A stretch of 55,542 nucleotides of DNA from Rhizobiales bacterium Ga0077525 (lineage in GTDB: Bacteria; Pseudomonadota; Alphaproteobacteria; Rhizobiales; Xanthobacteraceae): NCBI GenBank assembly GCA_001464835.1, contig LNDS01000026.1, positions 1 through 55,542 on the forward strand. Direction: 5' to 3'. Made by a program: the position numbers and the translations under genes. Under the pieces are notes generated by a model, which saw nothing but the letters and a program-made list of their open reading frames with translations, had not been told where the DNA came from and ran no database searches. The first letter of the stretch is position 1. Each line of letters begins with the position of its first letter. Below, piece after piece: positions 34,000-43,406 of this stretch.

Positions 34000-36536
34000 G
34001 AACGGCCGACCCGCTCCAGGAATTCCTCGAGCGCCACAACACAATCGCGATCGCGATAGACCTTGTGCTTGTTGTCCGCCATGCGGCGGCTCAAGGCGGC
34101 GAGCTCACCCGGCGCATTGGCGAGCCGCGCGGCAATGGCGACATAATCGTCGAGCGTCGGCGCGATCGTCTCGGTGACACCCATCATCTGCAAAATCGCG
34201 GCGCTGTGACGGCCACGCATGAGACCACCCGGCATGGTCACGACCGGCAGATCGTTGGCGAGGCTTTCCAGCGTCGAGTTACAGCCCGACCAGCCGACGC
34301 TGTCGAGGAAGACATCGCACAGCCCTTGCGCGGCGACGAATTCGCTCTGACTGAGCTTGTCGACAAAGACGCAGTGATCGGCCGATGACAGGCCATGCGC
34401 GGCGAAAGCGCGATCGAGCCGCGCCTGGAAAATCTCGGTGACGCCGGGACTGTTGCGGTGACGGATAAAGACGAACTGGCTGCGCGGCGCTGCAACGGCA
34501 ATGCGCGCGAAAACGTCGTCGTATTCCGGCAGATACTTAAAGAGCGACTGGCCGCTCCAGAAGGCGAAGGCGTCGTCGCGGATGCCGAGCGCTTGCCGTG
34601 TCATGGCGACCGGCGTGGTCGCCACCGGCTCGTAATAGACCGACAGGTTCGGCAGCCGCACCAGTTTTTCGCTGTAGCTGGTGGCGGCTTGCGCCGGCTC
34701 CATCAGATCGCTGGAGAGATAATAATCGAGCGTCGGCAGACCGCTGGTCTCGGGATGGCCCCACGAATTGCACTGCACCGGCGCCAGCCGCTGCGCGGCA
34801 AGCTGGGTGGAGATCGTGTCCATCAGGATGCCGGGATAGATCAGCACATGCGGCGCGTCGGACAGAATCTCGCGGCGCCAACCGGCGATATCGAGCGGAA
34901 GCTGGACGAAGCGGTCGCACATCGCGGCGGCGGCATCGGTCTCCGTGTCGCGATCGAGCGCAAGGTGATAGCCGAACAGCTGGAAGCGCGAGCGGTCGAG
35001 CTGACTGAGCCAGCCCTTGATCGGCATTTTCCAGTTCGAATGATTGACGAAGAAGGCGCTGACAATGCCGACGCGAACGCGCTCGTCCGCCGCCGCCGGC
35101 GAAGGCATGATCGCCGGCGCGAATTGCGGCGCAACGACGTGTGAGATCATGCCGCCATAGACGGCCTGCAGATCGCGGTCGTCGCGGCCCTGATAGGCCA
35201 GATAGAACGGCTGGCGCGTCGAGATCGCCTTGTCGACGGCGGGCAGCCGCCCGGCCTCGACATCCTGGCGCAGCGCCAGCAGCTTCCGCTCATAGGCGGC
35301 GCGGCGCAGATCGATCTCGCCGGCGTCGCGATAGACGATCGGCAGTTCGGCGAAGCAGTCGGCGAAGCGGGCGTCGGCATGATCGGGCTTGAGCGCCAAC
35401 GCGCGGTCGAAATCGGCCAAAGCCTCTTCATTGCGATTGAGTTCGAGCAGCACGCGGCCGCGGATGTAATAGGCCTCGGCATTGTTCGGCGCCTGCGCGA
35501 TCGAGGCGGCGCAATGCGCCAACGCCTCATCGAAGCGGTTCATCAGATAGAGCACGCTGCCGATGTTGTTGCGGGCCTCGGCATAATTCGGATTGAGCGC
35601 CAGCGCGCGGCCGTAGCTTTCAAGGGCGTCCGGATAACGGTTGAGCGTGACGAGCAGCACGCCGCGATCGTTATGCGCCTTGGCGAAATTCGGGTTCAGC
35701 GCCACGGCATGTTCGGTCGCCGCCAGGGCCTCGGCGAAACGGCCGAGCATATACAGCGCCATGGCGCGGCTGTTGTGCAAGTCGGCGTCGTTCGGCCGGC
35801 GCAGCAAAGATTTTTCGAGATGGCCCAGCGCCTGCCCCGCCCGGCCGAGCCTGTACAAAGCCTGGCTGCGGTTGTGGATTGCGGCGATGAAATCCGGATC
35901 GAGGGCAAGGGCGCGATCATAGGCGATCAGCGCTTCCTCGTGGCGGCCAAACAGTGCGAGCTGGTAGCCGCGATTGTTGTGCGCCTTGGCGTAATTCGGA
36001 TTGATGGCGATGGCGCGGTCAAGCGACTTCAGCGCCTCCTCGCCACGGCCGAGCATCTGCAACGGGATCGCCCGGTTGAAATGGGCCTCGGCATAATCGG
36101 ACTTGATGGCGATGGCCTTGTTGAAGGCGGCCAGCGCCTCTTCGTGGCGGCCAAGCCCGGCCAGCACCACGCCGCGATCCTTGTGCGCTTCGGCAAATTT
36201 CGATTTCAGCTTGATCGCCTGCTCGAAGCTTTCCAGGGCCTCCTCGGAACGCGACAGCGCGTTCTGCACCAAGCCCTGATTGTAGAACATGATCGGCGTC
36301 GGCTTGCGCAGCGCCATTGCCGCCGCGATGTAGCGCAGCGCCTCCGGCAACTGACCCTTGGCGTGCTTGACCACGCCCATCATGTGCAGGGCTTCGATAT
36401 GGTCGGGCCGCGCGGCGATGACCTGGGCGTACAGCGCTTCGGCTTCGTTGAACCGCCCCTGTTTGTGGAGGGTCAGCGCCTGGTCGTAGACCTGAGCTGC
36501 ATTGAACGGGCGGGCATTCGCCAATGTCTGGAACAT
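33990..36536 (-). CDS. TPR-repeat O-linked glycosyltransferase, GT41/SPINDLY type
   Basis: About 848 aa from ATG 36536 (a TTG at 36548 is also in frame). Residues ~10-395 form eleven 34-residue TPRs with the pattern AEAHxxRGxxLxxLGRxEEA. The C-terminal half (from about 430) is a GT41-like transferase with WGHPETSGLPTLDYYLSSDL and the nucleotide-sugar block DVFLDSVGWSGCNSTLESLA. It probably transfers a sugar to a protein, with TPRs selecting the acceptor. Related alphaproteobacterial proteins (FlmG-like) modify flagellin. No signal peptide. Divergent from the radical SAM genes and facing them across a gap with a CtrA-type box. Confidence 0.88.
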   Translation of the reverse strand: MFQTLANARPFNAAQVYDQALTLHKQGRFNEAEALYAQVIAARPDHIEALHMMGVVKHAKGQLPEALRYIAAAMALRKPTPIMFYNQGLVQNALSRSEEALESFEQAIKLKSKFAEAHKDRGVVLAGLGRHEEALAAFNKAIAIKSDYAEAHFNRAIPLQMLGRGEEALKSLDRAIAINPNYAKAHNNRGYQLALFGRHEEALIAYDRALALDPDFIAAIHNRSQALYRLGRAGQALGHLEKSLLRRPNDADLHNSRAMALYMLGRFAEALAATEHAVALNPNFAKAHNDRGVLLVTLNRYPDALESYGRALALNPNYAEARNNIGSVLYLMNRFDEALAHCAASIAQAPNNAEAYYIRGRVLLELNRNEEALADFDRALALKPDHADARFADCFAELPIVYRDAGEIDLRRAAYERKLLALRQDVEAGRLPAVDKAISTRQPFYLAYQGRDDRDLQAVYGGMISHVVAPQFAPAIMPSPAAADERVRVGIVSAFFVNHSNWKMPIKGWLSQLDRSRFQLFGYHLALDRDTETDAAAAMCDRFVQLPLDIAGWRREILSDAPHVLIYPGILMDTISTQLAAQRLAPVQCNSWGHPETSGLPTLDYYLSSDLMEPAQAATSYSEKLVRLPNLSVYYEPVATTPVAMTRQALGIRDDAFAFWSGQSLFKYLPEYDDVFARIAVAAPRSQFVFIRHRNSPGVTEIFQARLDRAFAAHGLSSADHCVFVDKLSQSEFVAAQGLCDVFLDSVGWSGCNSTLESLANDLPVVTMPGGLMRGRHSAAILQMMGVTETIAPTLDDYVAIAARLANAPGELAALSRRMADNKHKVYRDRDCVVALEEFLERVGRSQT

Positions 36537-36561
36537 GGCGCTATTCAAAGCGCATTTATGG

Positions 36562-36576
36562 TTAACATCTCATTAA
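36562..36576. promoter_or_regulatory. CtrA-type box TTAA-N7-TTAA
   Basis: TTAA (36562-36565), CATCTCA, TTAA (36573-36576) is an exact match to the CtrA full-site consensus. It lies 26 nt upstream of the glycosyltransferase ATG and about 110 nt upstream of the first radical SAM gene, in the AT-richer 150-nt divergent gap. CtrA controls flagellar and cell-cycle genes in alphaproteobacteria. Occupancy is inferred. Confidence 0.5.
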
Positions 36577-36686
36577 GGAGGATGGCCTATTCATTAACGG
36601 GACGGCCAATTTATTAAAGCGGAAACCGTCTGCGCGCGCCGGCCTGACGCCATGCGCCGGACTTCCCGTGGGAAAAGAACCAGAGC

Positions 36687-38381
36687 ATGACCGGCCAGTT
36701 GGCGCGAAATCCAGAACGGCGGCCGCGGTCGGTGCTGCTGGTGGTTCTGCCGTACCGGCTGGGCGACGCCACGACCGACACGTCGAAGAAGTCGATCCGC
36801 AGCTTCCTCGCCTTTCCCTATGGCGTGCTAACGCTGGCGTCCTACATCAAGCGCTATGCCGAAAACCTGGCCGCGGTCGAGATTCTCGATCTCAACCTGC
36901 CGGCGCTCGTGAGCGCTGACGTCGTCCTGGCGGCCAAGCTCGCCGGCATACAGCCCGACATTGTCGGCTTCTCGATGTCGTATGACGTCTCCTATCCGTG
37001 GCTCAAGTCGCTCGCCAAGGTCGTGAAGGATCGCGATGACGATATCTTTGTCGTCGCCGGCGGGCCGGCGGTGACCACCGCTTATGCCGAGATGCTGGCG
37101 GAATGCGACCATCTGGATGCCGCCTGCTATTCCGAGGGCGAGGTCGGCCTGAAGAATCTGATCGAGGCCGACGATATCGCGCTGGCTGCAGCGCAGGACC
37201 CTTGGGTGACCAAGGAAAAACTGCTGGCCAAGGCGCATACCAAGCCGGTCTATGACGACCTCGACAAGATCATCGACGTCGATTACTCGATGGTCGAGAT
37301 CGGCGCCTACAGCATGAAAGAGGCGTTTTCGCCCTTCACCAAATTCACCGAGTCGTCGAAACAGTTTTTCATTGTCACCTCGCGCGGCTGCCCGTTCAAA
37401 TGCGTGTTCTGCGCCGAGCCGTCGTTCCACGGCGCCAATATGCGCTACGCCAGCGTCGATCGCGTCGTCGAGCATGTGGCGCGGCTGAAGCAGCAATACG
37501 GCCTGAGCGTGCTGACGATCTATGACGACCAGATCTTGATGAACAAGGCGCGCGCCAAGGAGCTGTTCTCGAAACTCATTCCACTGCAGATCCGCATCGA
37601 AATGCCGAACGGCGTGACCTTGTCCTATATCGACGAGGAGCTGGCGGCGACGATGAAGGCCGCCGGCGTCGACACGTTGTTTCTGGCGATCGAGCATGGC
37701 TCGAAGCGCGTGCTCAAGGATATCATCCGGAAGCCGATCGCCTTCAACCGTATCAAGCCGACCATCCAGTTGTTGCAGAAGGCCGGCATCTTCGTCTGCG
37801 GCTTCTTCGTCATCGGCCTGCCGGGCGAAACCCGCGCCGAGCGGCAGGAAACGCGCGAGGCCATTTACGACTGGGGCCTCGACTGGTCGTTCTTCAATTA
37901 CGCGACGCCGCTGCGCGGCAGCGAACTTTTCCGCATGTGCAAAGAAAACAAGTGGATCGACGATAAATACCTGCCGATCGGCGCCATCGACATGACAGAA
38001 TACGTCATCACCGCGCCGGGCATGGACAGAGCGGAGATCAAGCAGGCGGTTTCCGAGATGAATCTCGACCTCAATTTCGTCAACAACAACAATCTGCGCA
38101 ACGGCAATCTCGACACCGCTTACCGCGCCTTCCGCGAAGTGGTGGAGCGGCATCCGGGCCAGCCTTTCGCCCAGTATTTCCTCGGCAAGTGCCTGGTCGA
38201 AATGGGCGCAGGCGAAGCGCATGCCGAAGCGCATTTCGGCAAGTACCGCGAGATCATCGCCTCGTCGCAAGTGTGGCGCGACGCCGCCGAAAAGTTCGGT
38301 TTGCAGTTTTATCCCGACCATACGCCGCACAAAGCGCCGCTTCAGGCCGCCGCTGAAAGGCCACTCCATGCCCAGCTATAA
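36687..38381 (+). CDS. B12-binding-domain radical SAM protein, copy 1
   Basis: A 564 aa protein of unknown reaction. Residues ~15-160 resemble a cobalamin-binding Rossmann domain (FPYGVLTLASYIKRYAENLA, PDIVGFSMSYDVSYPWLKSL) but without a clear DxHxxG cobalamin histidine. The radical SAM domain has CPFKCVFC in SRGCPFKCVFCAEPSFHG. A C-terminal TPR-like helical tail (DTAYRAFREVVERHPGQPFA) follows. It overlaps copy 2 by 14 nt, and both share QDPWVT, YASxxxVExH and LTIYDDQ motifs, so they are tandem paralogues. Likely C-methylation or another radical step on a sugar or lipid. Not determined. Confidence 0.86.
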   Translation: MTGQLARNPERRPRSVLLVVLPYRLGDATTDTSKKSIRSFLAFPYGVLTLASYIKRYAENLAAVEILDLNLPALVSADVVLAAKLAGIQPDIVGFSMSYDVSYPWLKSLAKVVKDRDDDIFVVAGGPAVTTAYAEMLAECDHLDAACYSEGEVGLKNLIEADDIALAAAQDPWVTKEKLLAKAHTKPVYDDLDKIIDVDYSMVEIGAYSMKEAFSPFTKFTESSKQFFIVTSRGCPFKCVFCAEPSFHGANMRYASVDRVVEHVARLKQQYGLSVLTIYDDQILMNKARAKELFSKLIPLQIRIEMPNGVTLSYIDEELAATMKAAGVDTLFLAIEHGSKRVLKDIIRKPIAFNRIKPTIQLLQKAGIFVCGFFVIGLPGETRAERQETREAIYDWGLDWSFFNYATPLRGSELFRMCKENKWIDDKYLPIGAIDMTEYVITAPGMDRAEIKQAVSEMNLDLNFVNNNNLRNGNLDTAYRAFREVVERHPGQPFAQYFLGKCLVEMGAGEAHAEAHFGKYREIIASSQVWRDAAEKFGLQFYPDHTPHKAPLQAAAERPLHAQL

Positions 38382-40026
38382 AATTCTTTTCGTCATCCCG
38401 CCTTATCTCGCCGACAAGGCCGAGGCGATCCGCCCGACCAAGTTGCGCAGTTTCTTCGCCTTTCCTTACGGCGTGCTGTGCCTGGCCTCCTACGTCAACC
38501 GCGTGACGACCGGCAAGCACGAGATCAAGATTATCGATCTCAATCACTATGTCGGCGCCGAGCGACAGGCGAAATACGAGGCCATTCTCGACGACTTCAT
38601 GCCGGATATTGTCGGGATCTCGGTGATGTTCGACGTTTCTTACAAGCATGTCGCGGGTCTTGCCGAAACGGCGAAGCGCGCCAATCCGGACGGCAAGGTC
38701 ATTCTCGGCGGCGCGGCCGTGACGACGGCGTGGGACATCATCCTGGTCGATCAGCCGGCCGTCGATGCGCTGTGCTATTCGGAAGGCGAACTGGCGCTGT
38801 CGCGCCTGCTCGACTCCGACAACCCGGAACAGGAACTGGCGCAGGACCCGTGGGTCACGCGGCAATCGATCGAAGCCGGCAAGAAGCCGAAGACCAAGAC
38901 TTTGGAAAGCCTCGACGACGTTATTCCGATCGACTACAGCCTGGTCAACGCCAATGACTACGGCATGATCGAGGCGTTCTCGCCGTTCCGCAAAGCCAAC
39001 GACGAAGACACGCGGCAGTTCTTCATCGTCACGTCGCGCGGCTGTCCGTTCAAATGCGTGTTCTGCGCCGAGCCGACCTTGCATGGCGGCTCGATGCGCT
39101 ACGCCAGCCTCGAAGTGATTGAGGCGCACATCAAATATCTCTGCGACACCTACCAGATGAACGTCTTGACGATCTACGACGATCAGCTGCTGCTGCATCA
39201 CAAGCGCGCCAAGGATTTCTTCCGCATTCTGGCGAAGTACAATCTGCGCGTCGAGACGCCGAACGGCCTGACCGCCGCCTATATCGACGACGAAATGGCG
39301 ATGCTGATGAAGGCCGCCGGCATGGACACCGTGCAACTGGCGATCGAAGCCGGCACCGAGCATATGCTGCGCAACGTCATCAAGAAGCCGCTGAAGCTAA
39401 ACAAGGTGGCGCCGGTGATCGAGACTTTGCACAAGCACGGCCTGTTCGTGCAGGGCTACTTCGTCATGGGCATTCCGGGCGAGCGCGAGGAAGACCGCAC
39501 CGCGACCGCGCAGTTCATCAAGGATGTCGGACTCGACTGGGCGAGCTTCAGCCTGGCCTCGCCCATTCGCGGCTCCGAGCTGTACGATATCTGCGTCAAG
39601 AACAAATACATTCCCGACAAGATGAAGATCGGCGCTTTCGAACTCGGCACCTACATCATCCGCGCGCCGGGGCTCGACCCGGAGACCTTGCCGGTGATTT
39701 CATATCGCATGAATCTCGACGTCAATTTCGTCAACAACCGCAGCATGCGCACCGGCAATTATCATGTCGCGGCGCGCTGCTTCGAGGACGTTATCGAACG
39801 CTACAAGCAGCACGCCTTCGCGCATTACTTCCTGGCCAAGGCCTACGAAGCCATCGGCGGCCATGCCGACAAGGTGACGGAGAACATGGAGATGTACCGC
39901 TCCATCGTCGCCAACAACCCGACCTGGCAGGAACACGCGGCGCATTTCGGACTGGGCGACGAGACGCCACGCATGATGGCGCCGCCGGTCGCGCCGCAGC
40001 GCATGGCGGAACAGGTCAGCGCCTAA
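38368..40026 (+). CDS. B12-binding-domain radical SAM protein, copy 2
   Basis: A 552 aa paralogue of copy 1, starting MPSYKILFVIPPYLADKAEA with AAAGG 8 nt upstream. Its N-terminal domain contains IIDLNHYVGAERQ, closer to, but not identical with, the cobalamin motif. The [4Fe-4S] ligands are CPFKCVFC. The C-terminal tail (YHVAARCFEDVIERYKQHAF) matches that of copy 1. The two enzymes may form a heterodimer or act one after the other. It ends with a 4-nt shared stop with the CmcI-like gene on the opposite strand. Confidence 0.86.
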   Translation: MPSYKILFVIPPYLADKAEAIRPTKLRSFFAFPYGVLCLASYVNRVTTGKHEIKIIDLNHYVGAERQAKYEAILDDFMPDIVGISVMFDVSYKHVAGLAETAKRANPDGKVILGGAAVTTAWDIILVDQPAVDALCYSEGELALSRLLDSDNPEQELAQDPWVTRQSIEAGKKPKTKTLESLDDVIPIDYSLVNANDYGMIEAFSPFRKANDEDTRQFFIVTSRGCPFKCVFCAEPTLHGGSMRYASLEVIEAHIKYLCDTYQMNVLTIYDDQLLLHHKRAKDFFRILAKYNLRVETPNGLTAAYIDDEMAMLMKAAGMDTVQLAIEAGTEHMLRNVIKKPLKLNKVAPVIETLHKHGLFVQGYFVMGIPGEREEDRTATAQFIKDVGLDWASFSLASPIRGSELYDICVKNKYIPDKMKIGAFELGTYIIRAPGLDPETLPVISYRMNLDVNFVNNRSMRTGNYHVAARCFEDVIERYKQHAFAHYFLAKAYEAIGGHADKVTENMEMYRSIVANNPTWQEHAAHFGLGDETPRMMAPPVAPQRMAEQVSA

Positions 40027-40871
40027 ACGCGCTTGAGAAAGCCGTCCGGCGCGGCGGTGATGGCGATCTTGTGCTCGATCGTGTAATCGTAATCGAGACA
40101 CAGCGCGCCGCCATCGCGCGCTGTGCGGCCTTCGTCCTTGAGACGCCGCATGTACTCCCACACCGCCGTTTTCGGATTGTTGCCCTTGCCCCAGGGGCGG
40201 TCGGCGCACATCGCCTCCGGCAGGTCCTCGACGCCGGTATCCCAGACCACGCAATACGACCCCTTGCTGACGAAGGGCGCGTATAATTCCAGCTCGGCCA
40301 GCACATGCTCGTGCGTGTGGTTGGAATCGAGAAACACCATGACGCGGTCATAGCCTTGCGCGTGCGCCGCGACCTGCGCCGCGGTCTCTGGCGCAATCGC
40401 CGAGCCTTCAATCGTATGGATCTTGTGGCGCAGCGGATGCGCGTCGATGCCGGCGCGATTATGCGGGCGAATGTCGATGTCGATGCCGACGACCTTGCGG
40501 CGCGACGCCTTCGGATCGAACGCGCCGCCGACCGCGACCGCGTCGCAGTAATCGAGCAGCGCCAGTTGAGAGGCGCTCATCACCAGCGAGCCGCCATGGG
40601 CGATGCCGGTCTCGATAATCAGATCGGGGCGGCAGGCCCAGACAAGCTCCTGGATGGCGTAGAGGTCCATCGGCGTCTGGATGACCGGACGGCCGAGCCA
40701 GGTGAAATTCAGCGCATAGGAATGGCGGATCGCCTCACGATTCCAGATGCGCGACAGGCCGAGGAAGTCGGCGTCCTCGCCGATGCCTTTGATGTTATCG
40801 GCGACCTGCTGTTGAAAGGCGGCGACCGGGTCCAAATCTTTCTTAGAGGGAAGCGGTTCTTTTTTCGTCAT
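40023..40871 (-). CDS. CmcI-like cephalosporin hydroxylase/rhamnosyl O-methyltransferase family protein
   Basis: A 282 aa SAM-dependent methyltransferase-fold protein. The SAM motif is LIIETGIAHGGSLVMSASQL, and the metal-site acidic residues lie in VMVFLDSNHTHEHVLAELEL and YCVVWDTGVEDLP. Members methylate sugar hydroxyls in surface glycans, and the family name comes from a cephamycin enzyme. It starts by ATGA overlap with the FkbM-like gene upstream, so the two form an operon running against the radical SAM pair. Sugar O-methylation is inferred. Confidence 0.85.
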   Translation of the reverse strand: MTKKEPLPSKKDLDPVAAFQQQVADNIKGIGEDADFLGLSRIWNREAIRHSYALNFTWLGRPVIQTPMDLYAIQELVWACRPDLIIETGIAHGGSLVMSASQLALLDYCDAVAVGGAFDPKASRRKVVGIDIDIRPHNRAGIDAHPLRHKIHTIEGSAIAPETAAQVAAHAQGYDRVMVFLDSNHTHEHVLAELELYAPFVSKGSYCVVWDTGVEDLPEAMCADRPWGKGNNPKTAVWEYMRRLKDEGRTARDGGALCLDYDYTIEHKIAITAAPDGFLKRV

Positions 40872-42154
40872 TGTGCGCGCCGTTCATTCGGTATGGCGTA
40901 GATCACGGCGCCGGTGCCGCACCAGGCATGGATGCGAAACAGGAAGCGATAATCCGGCAGCGTTTGCATCAGCCAGCGCGCCGTTTTCCAGAGCCCGTCG
41001 TCATTGTGATAAACGGTCACCGTGACCAGTGGCCGGTGCTTGAGCAACGTCTCGCGCGCGCCCTTCAGCGCGGCAAGCTCGCCGCCTTCGAGGTGCAGCT
41101 TGACGAAAGTCGGCTGCAAATCCAGCGCATCGAGCGACCGGCATGCTATGCGCGCGCTCCCGGTCGCCGAGAGTTGCGAGGCATAACCGAGGCCTTCGTG
41201 AAACGGGGCTTCGCCGTCGCGCTCGGCCAGCGCGACATCCATCACCGTGATTCGTGGGTCGCTCATCTTGCCGACGGCCGCCTCGCAGCGCGCCCGGTTC
41301 GGCCCGTCCGGCTCGATGGCGACGATCCGCTTGAACGAACCGCCGGTGCGCCGCGCGAAAGCCTCGACGATACAGCCGTCATAGGCGCCGCCATCGATGA
41401 AGGTCTCGTCGCCGCGCAGCACGGCGAGGATTTCCGGAATGAAGTAGCGCGTGTCGCCGCCCAAAGGCGGCGCCGGTGCGAACACCCATTCCTCGCGCAA
41501 GCGCCGCCAGGCGAGAAACTGCAAATGATGCGCGCGCGAGGCATCGTCATCCCAGCCGGCAAGAGCCGAAGCGACCTCGGCCTGTTCCCCGGCCGTGAAC
41601 GGCGGCGCAAACCAGCCGTTCGACAGAGGATGCAGGTGGCGGAAGCTTTCGGAAAGATCGTAAAACGGCACGACGTCGTCAAAGCCGGCCTCGTGCAGCG
41701 CGGCTTCGATCGGCACATAGGCCGAGGTCGCAACGCAGACGGCGACGCGCACCGAACGCTTGACCGCCTCCGGCACCGCTTCGGGCGTGACCGGCCGCGT
41801 CGCCGACCAGGCGCCGATGGAAGCGTTGGCGGCGTTGCGGTCGATGACCAGCGCGATATCGAGCCCGGCCAGGGCAAAGAAATCGCGCGCCAGACGGCCC
41901 ATATCGCCGGCGCCATACAGCGCAAGCGGCTTCTCCGCGCCCACCGGCGAAAAGGCGCAAGGTGATACCGCCAGCTCGGCCAGCAAAAAGGCGGCCTTGG
42001 TTGCGCCCGGCAGCGCCGGGAACGACCGCGCTCTGTGCACCGGCCCGGGGCGCGGCGGGCTTGAGTGAAGCAAATCCGGATGCAGCAAAGTCTGCCTCGC
42101 TCGGTTCAGAAAACGAATCGGCGGTCGCCCCCTTTTGCCATCCAAACCAGTCAA
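40868..42154 (-). CDS. FkbM-family methyltransferase with N-terminal Rossmann segment
   Basis: Up to 428 aa. An N-terminal Rossmann-like part (KPLALYGAGDMGRLARDFFA) precedes an FkbM methyltransferase domain (ETFIDGGAYDGCIVEAFARR, IVAIEPDGPNRARCE, PTFVKLHLEGGELAALKGAR). The start is uncertain: TTG 42154 gives the full frame, while GTG 42040 would remove 38 weakly typical residues. Neither has a good ribosome site, and the coding look weakens before about 42040. Probably O-methylates a sugar in the local glycan. Coupled to the CmcI-like gene. Confidence 0.78.
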   Translation of the reverse strand: MTGLDGKRGRPPIRFLNRARQTLLHPDLLHSSPPRPGPVHRARSFPALPGATKAAFLLAELAVSPCAFSPVGAEKPLALYGAGDMGRLARDFFALAGLDIALVIDRNAANASIGAWSATRPVTPEAVPEAVKRSVRVAVCVATSAYVPIEAALHEAGFDDVVPFYDLSESFRHLHPLSNGWFAPPFTAGEQAEVASALAGWDDDASRAHHLQFLAWRRLREEWVFAPAPPLGGDTRYFIPEILAVLRGDETFIDGGAYDGCIVEAFARRTGGSFKRIVAIEPDGPNRARCEAAVGKMSDPRITVMDVALAERDGEAPFHEGLGYASQLSATGSARIACRSLDALDLQPTFVKLHLEGGELAALKGARETLLKHRPLVTVTVYHNDDGLWKTARWLMQTLPDYRFLFRIHAWCGTGAVIYAIPNERRAQ

Positions 42155-42305
42155 AGTCGACTTGGCCGGGGGCGCGCGATAGCCTTCTTATTGCGGTGCG
42201 AATCAGCAATAGAGTGCGATATCCGGCGCTTATCCGCCGGGTGCAGCCGCGCGGCGGCAGGGTATTCCGGTGCGTTCTCCCGTCATCCAGGGACTGTGAG
42301 GCCCC

Positions 42306-43406
42306 GTGCAACTTTCGATCATCCTCCCGACCCACCGGCACGACCTGACCGCTTTGTCGCGCATCGCGCAGGCCTGCTCCTGGGCGCGGCCGACTATCGA
42401 AGTCATCATCCGCGACAATTCCGGCAACGCCGACAAGCGCGCGGCGCTTAAATACATGCAGCGCGACAATTGCACCATCGTTTCGGTCGACGAATGCGAC
42501 GCGCGCGAGAACTACATCGAGTCGATGCGGCTGGCAAAAGGCGAATTCGTTTTCGTGCTCGCCGACGACGACATGTGTTTCGACCTGGCGATCGCGGCGA
42601 TTCCGTCGGTTCTCGACCGCATCGGCAAGGACCCGTCGACCATCGGCATCGCCGGGCCCTATATCGTCGAAGCCTCGACCGGTTCGGTGGTCATCAACTA
42701 CAAGGCGATCGATGCCGCCGATCCTGCGGCGCGCATCGCCGGCTATCTGGCAGAGAACGGGCCGAACGTGCTGTTCTTCGCCGTGCTGCGGCGCGATGTG
42801 GTGTTGAAAGTCGCCGCCTTCATCGAAGGCCTGCCGATCCTCTGTTCGTTTCACGATCAGATCATGAGCATGATCTACCTGCTCAACGGCAAGTATCACC
42901 TGCTGCCGCGGCTGTTCTATCTCTACGATTTCGGCCTGTGGGAAAACGCCGAGACGGCGCAGAAGCGCGACATCGGCTATTACGCCGAATCCGGCCTCGA
43001 CCCGGCGATGAACCTGCTGCACTGGTTCCTGTGCGGCTTCGAGGGCGCTGTGCTGGCGCTGCATTCGAACGCGTTTCCGGCGCATCCGCCGGCGCAACGC
43101 CAGGCCATTGCCAACCAGTGGTTCTCGGCCATGTATGCCCGCTTCAAAGGAAACAAGCGGATGGCCTTCGGCTCGCCGCACGCCGCCGAGATCGAGAAAT
43201 CCTGCGCCCGCTTGCAGGCGATGGCCGGCACCGTGAATTTCGATGTGATGCTCGCCGAGATCAAGGCGGCGCTGGCGCTGTTTTCCACGGAGAAGGCGCA
43301 GCTTTATTTCGACTACTGGGACGCGATGCTGCACCGGCGCGCGCTGCCCGCATCCGCTGCGGCCAAGGCGGCAAAGCCGCAACCGGCCGAACCGGCGCTG
43401 CCATGA
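42306..43406 (+). CDS. Family 2 glycosyltransferase
   Basis: A 366 aa GT-A transferase starting with GTG: LSIILPTHRHDLTAL, IEVIIRDNSGNADKRAA, then the metal-binding EFVFVLADDDMCFDLA (DDD). The C-terminal half carries no recognised motif. No membrane helix. It begins the plus-strand sugar operon and overlaps rfbF by 4 nt. The 150-nt gap to the FkbM-like gene should hold divergent promoters. No box was identified. Confidence 0.85.
   Translation: MQLSIILPTHRHDLTALSRIAQACSWARPTIEVIIRDNSGNADKRAALKYMQRDNCTIVSVDECDARENYIESMRLAKGEFVFVLADDDMCFDLAIAAIPSVLDRIGKDPSTIGIAGPYIVEASTGSVVINYKAIDAADPAARIAGYLAENGPNVLFFAVLRRDVVLKVAAFIEGLPILCSFHDQIMSMIYLLNGKYHLLPRLFYLYDFGLWENAETAQKRDIGYYAESGLDPAMNLLHWFLCGFEGAVLALHSNAFPAHPPAQRQAIANQWFSAMYARFKGNKRMAFGSPHAAEIEKSCARLQAMAGTVNFDVMLAEIKAALALFSTEKAQLYFDYWDAMLHRRALPASAAAKAAKPQPAEPALP

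Noticed and set aside
36574..36617. 11-codon leader peptide after AGGAGG at 36577-36581
   Set aside because: The ATG follows the ribosome site with no spacing, so initiation there is unlikely.
36828..38369. 513-codon minus-strand frame opposite radical SAM copy 1
   Set aside because: Shadow frame without motifs. The plus strand carries the CxxxCxxC enzyme.
41679..43382. 567-codon minus-strand frame opposite the GT2 gene and into the FkbM-like gene
   Set aside because: Opposite a well-supported glycosyltransferase and out of frame with the FkbM domain. A frameshift was considered for the FkbM 5' end, but the motif-bearing frame is continuous.
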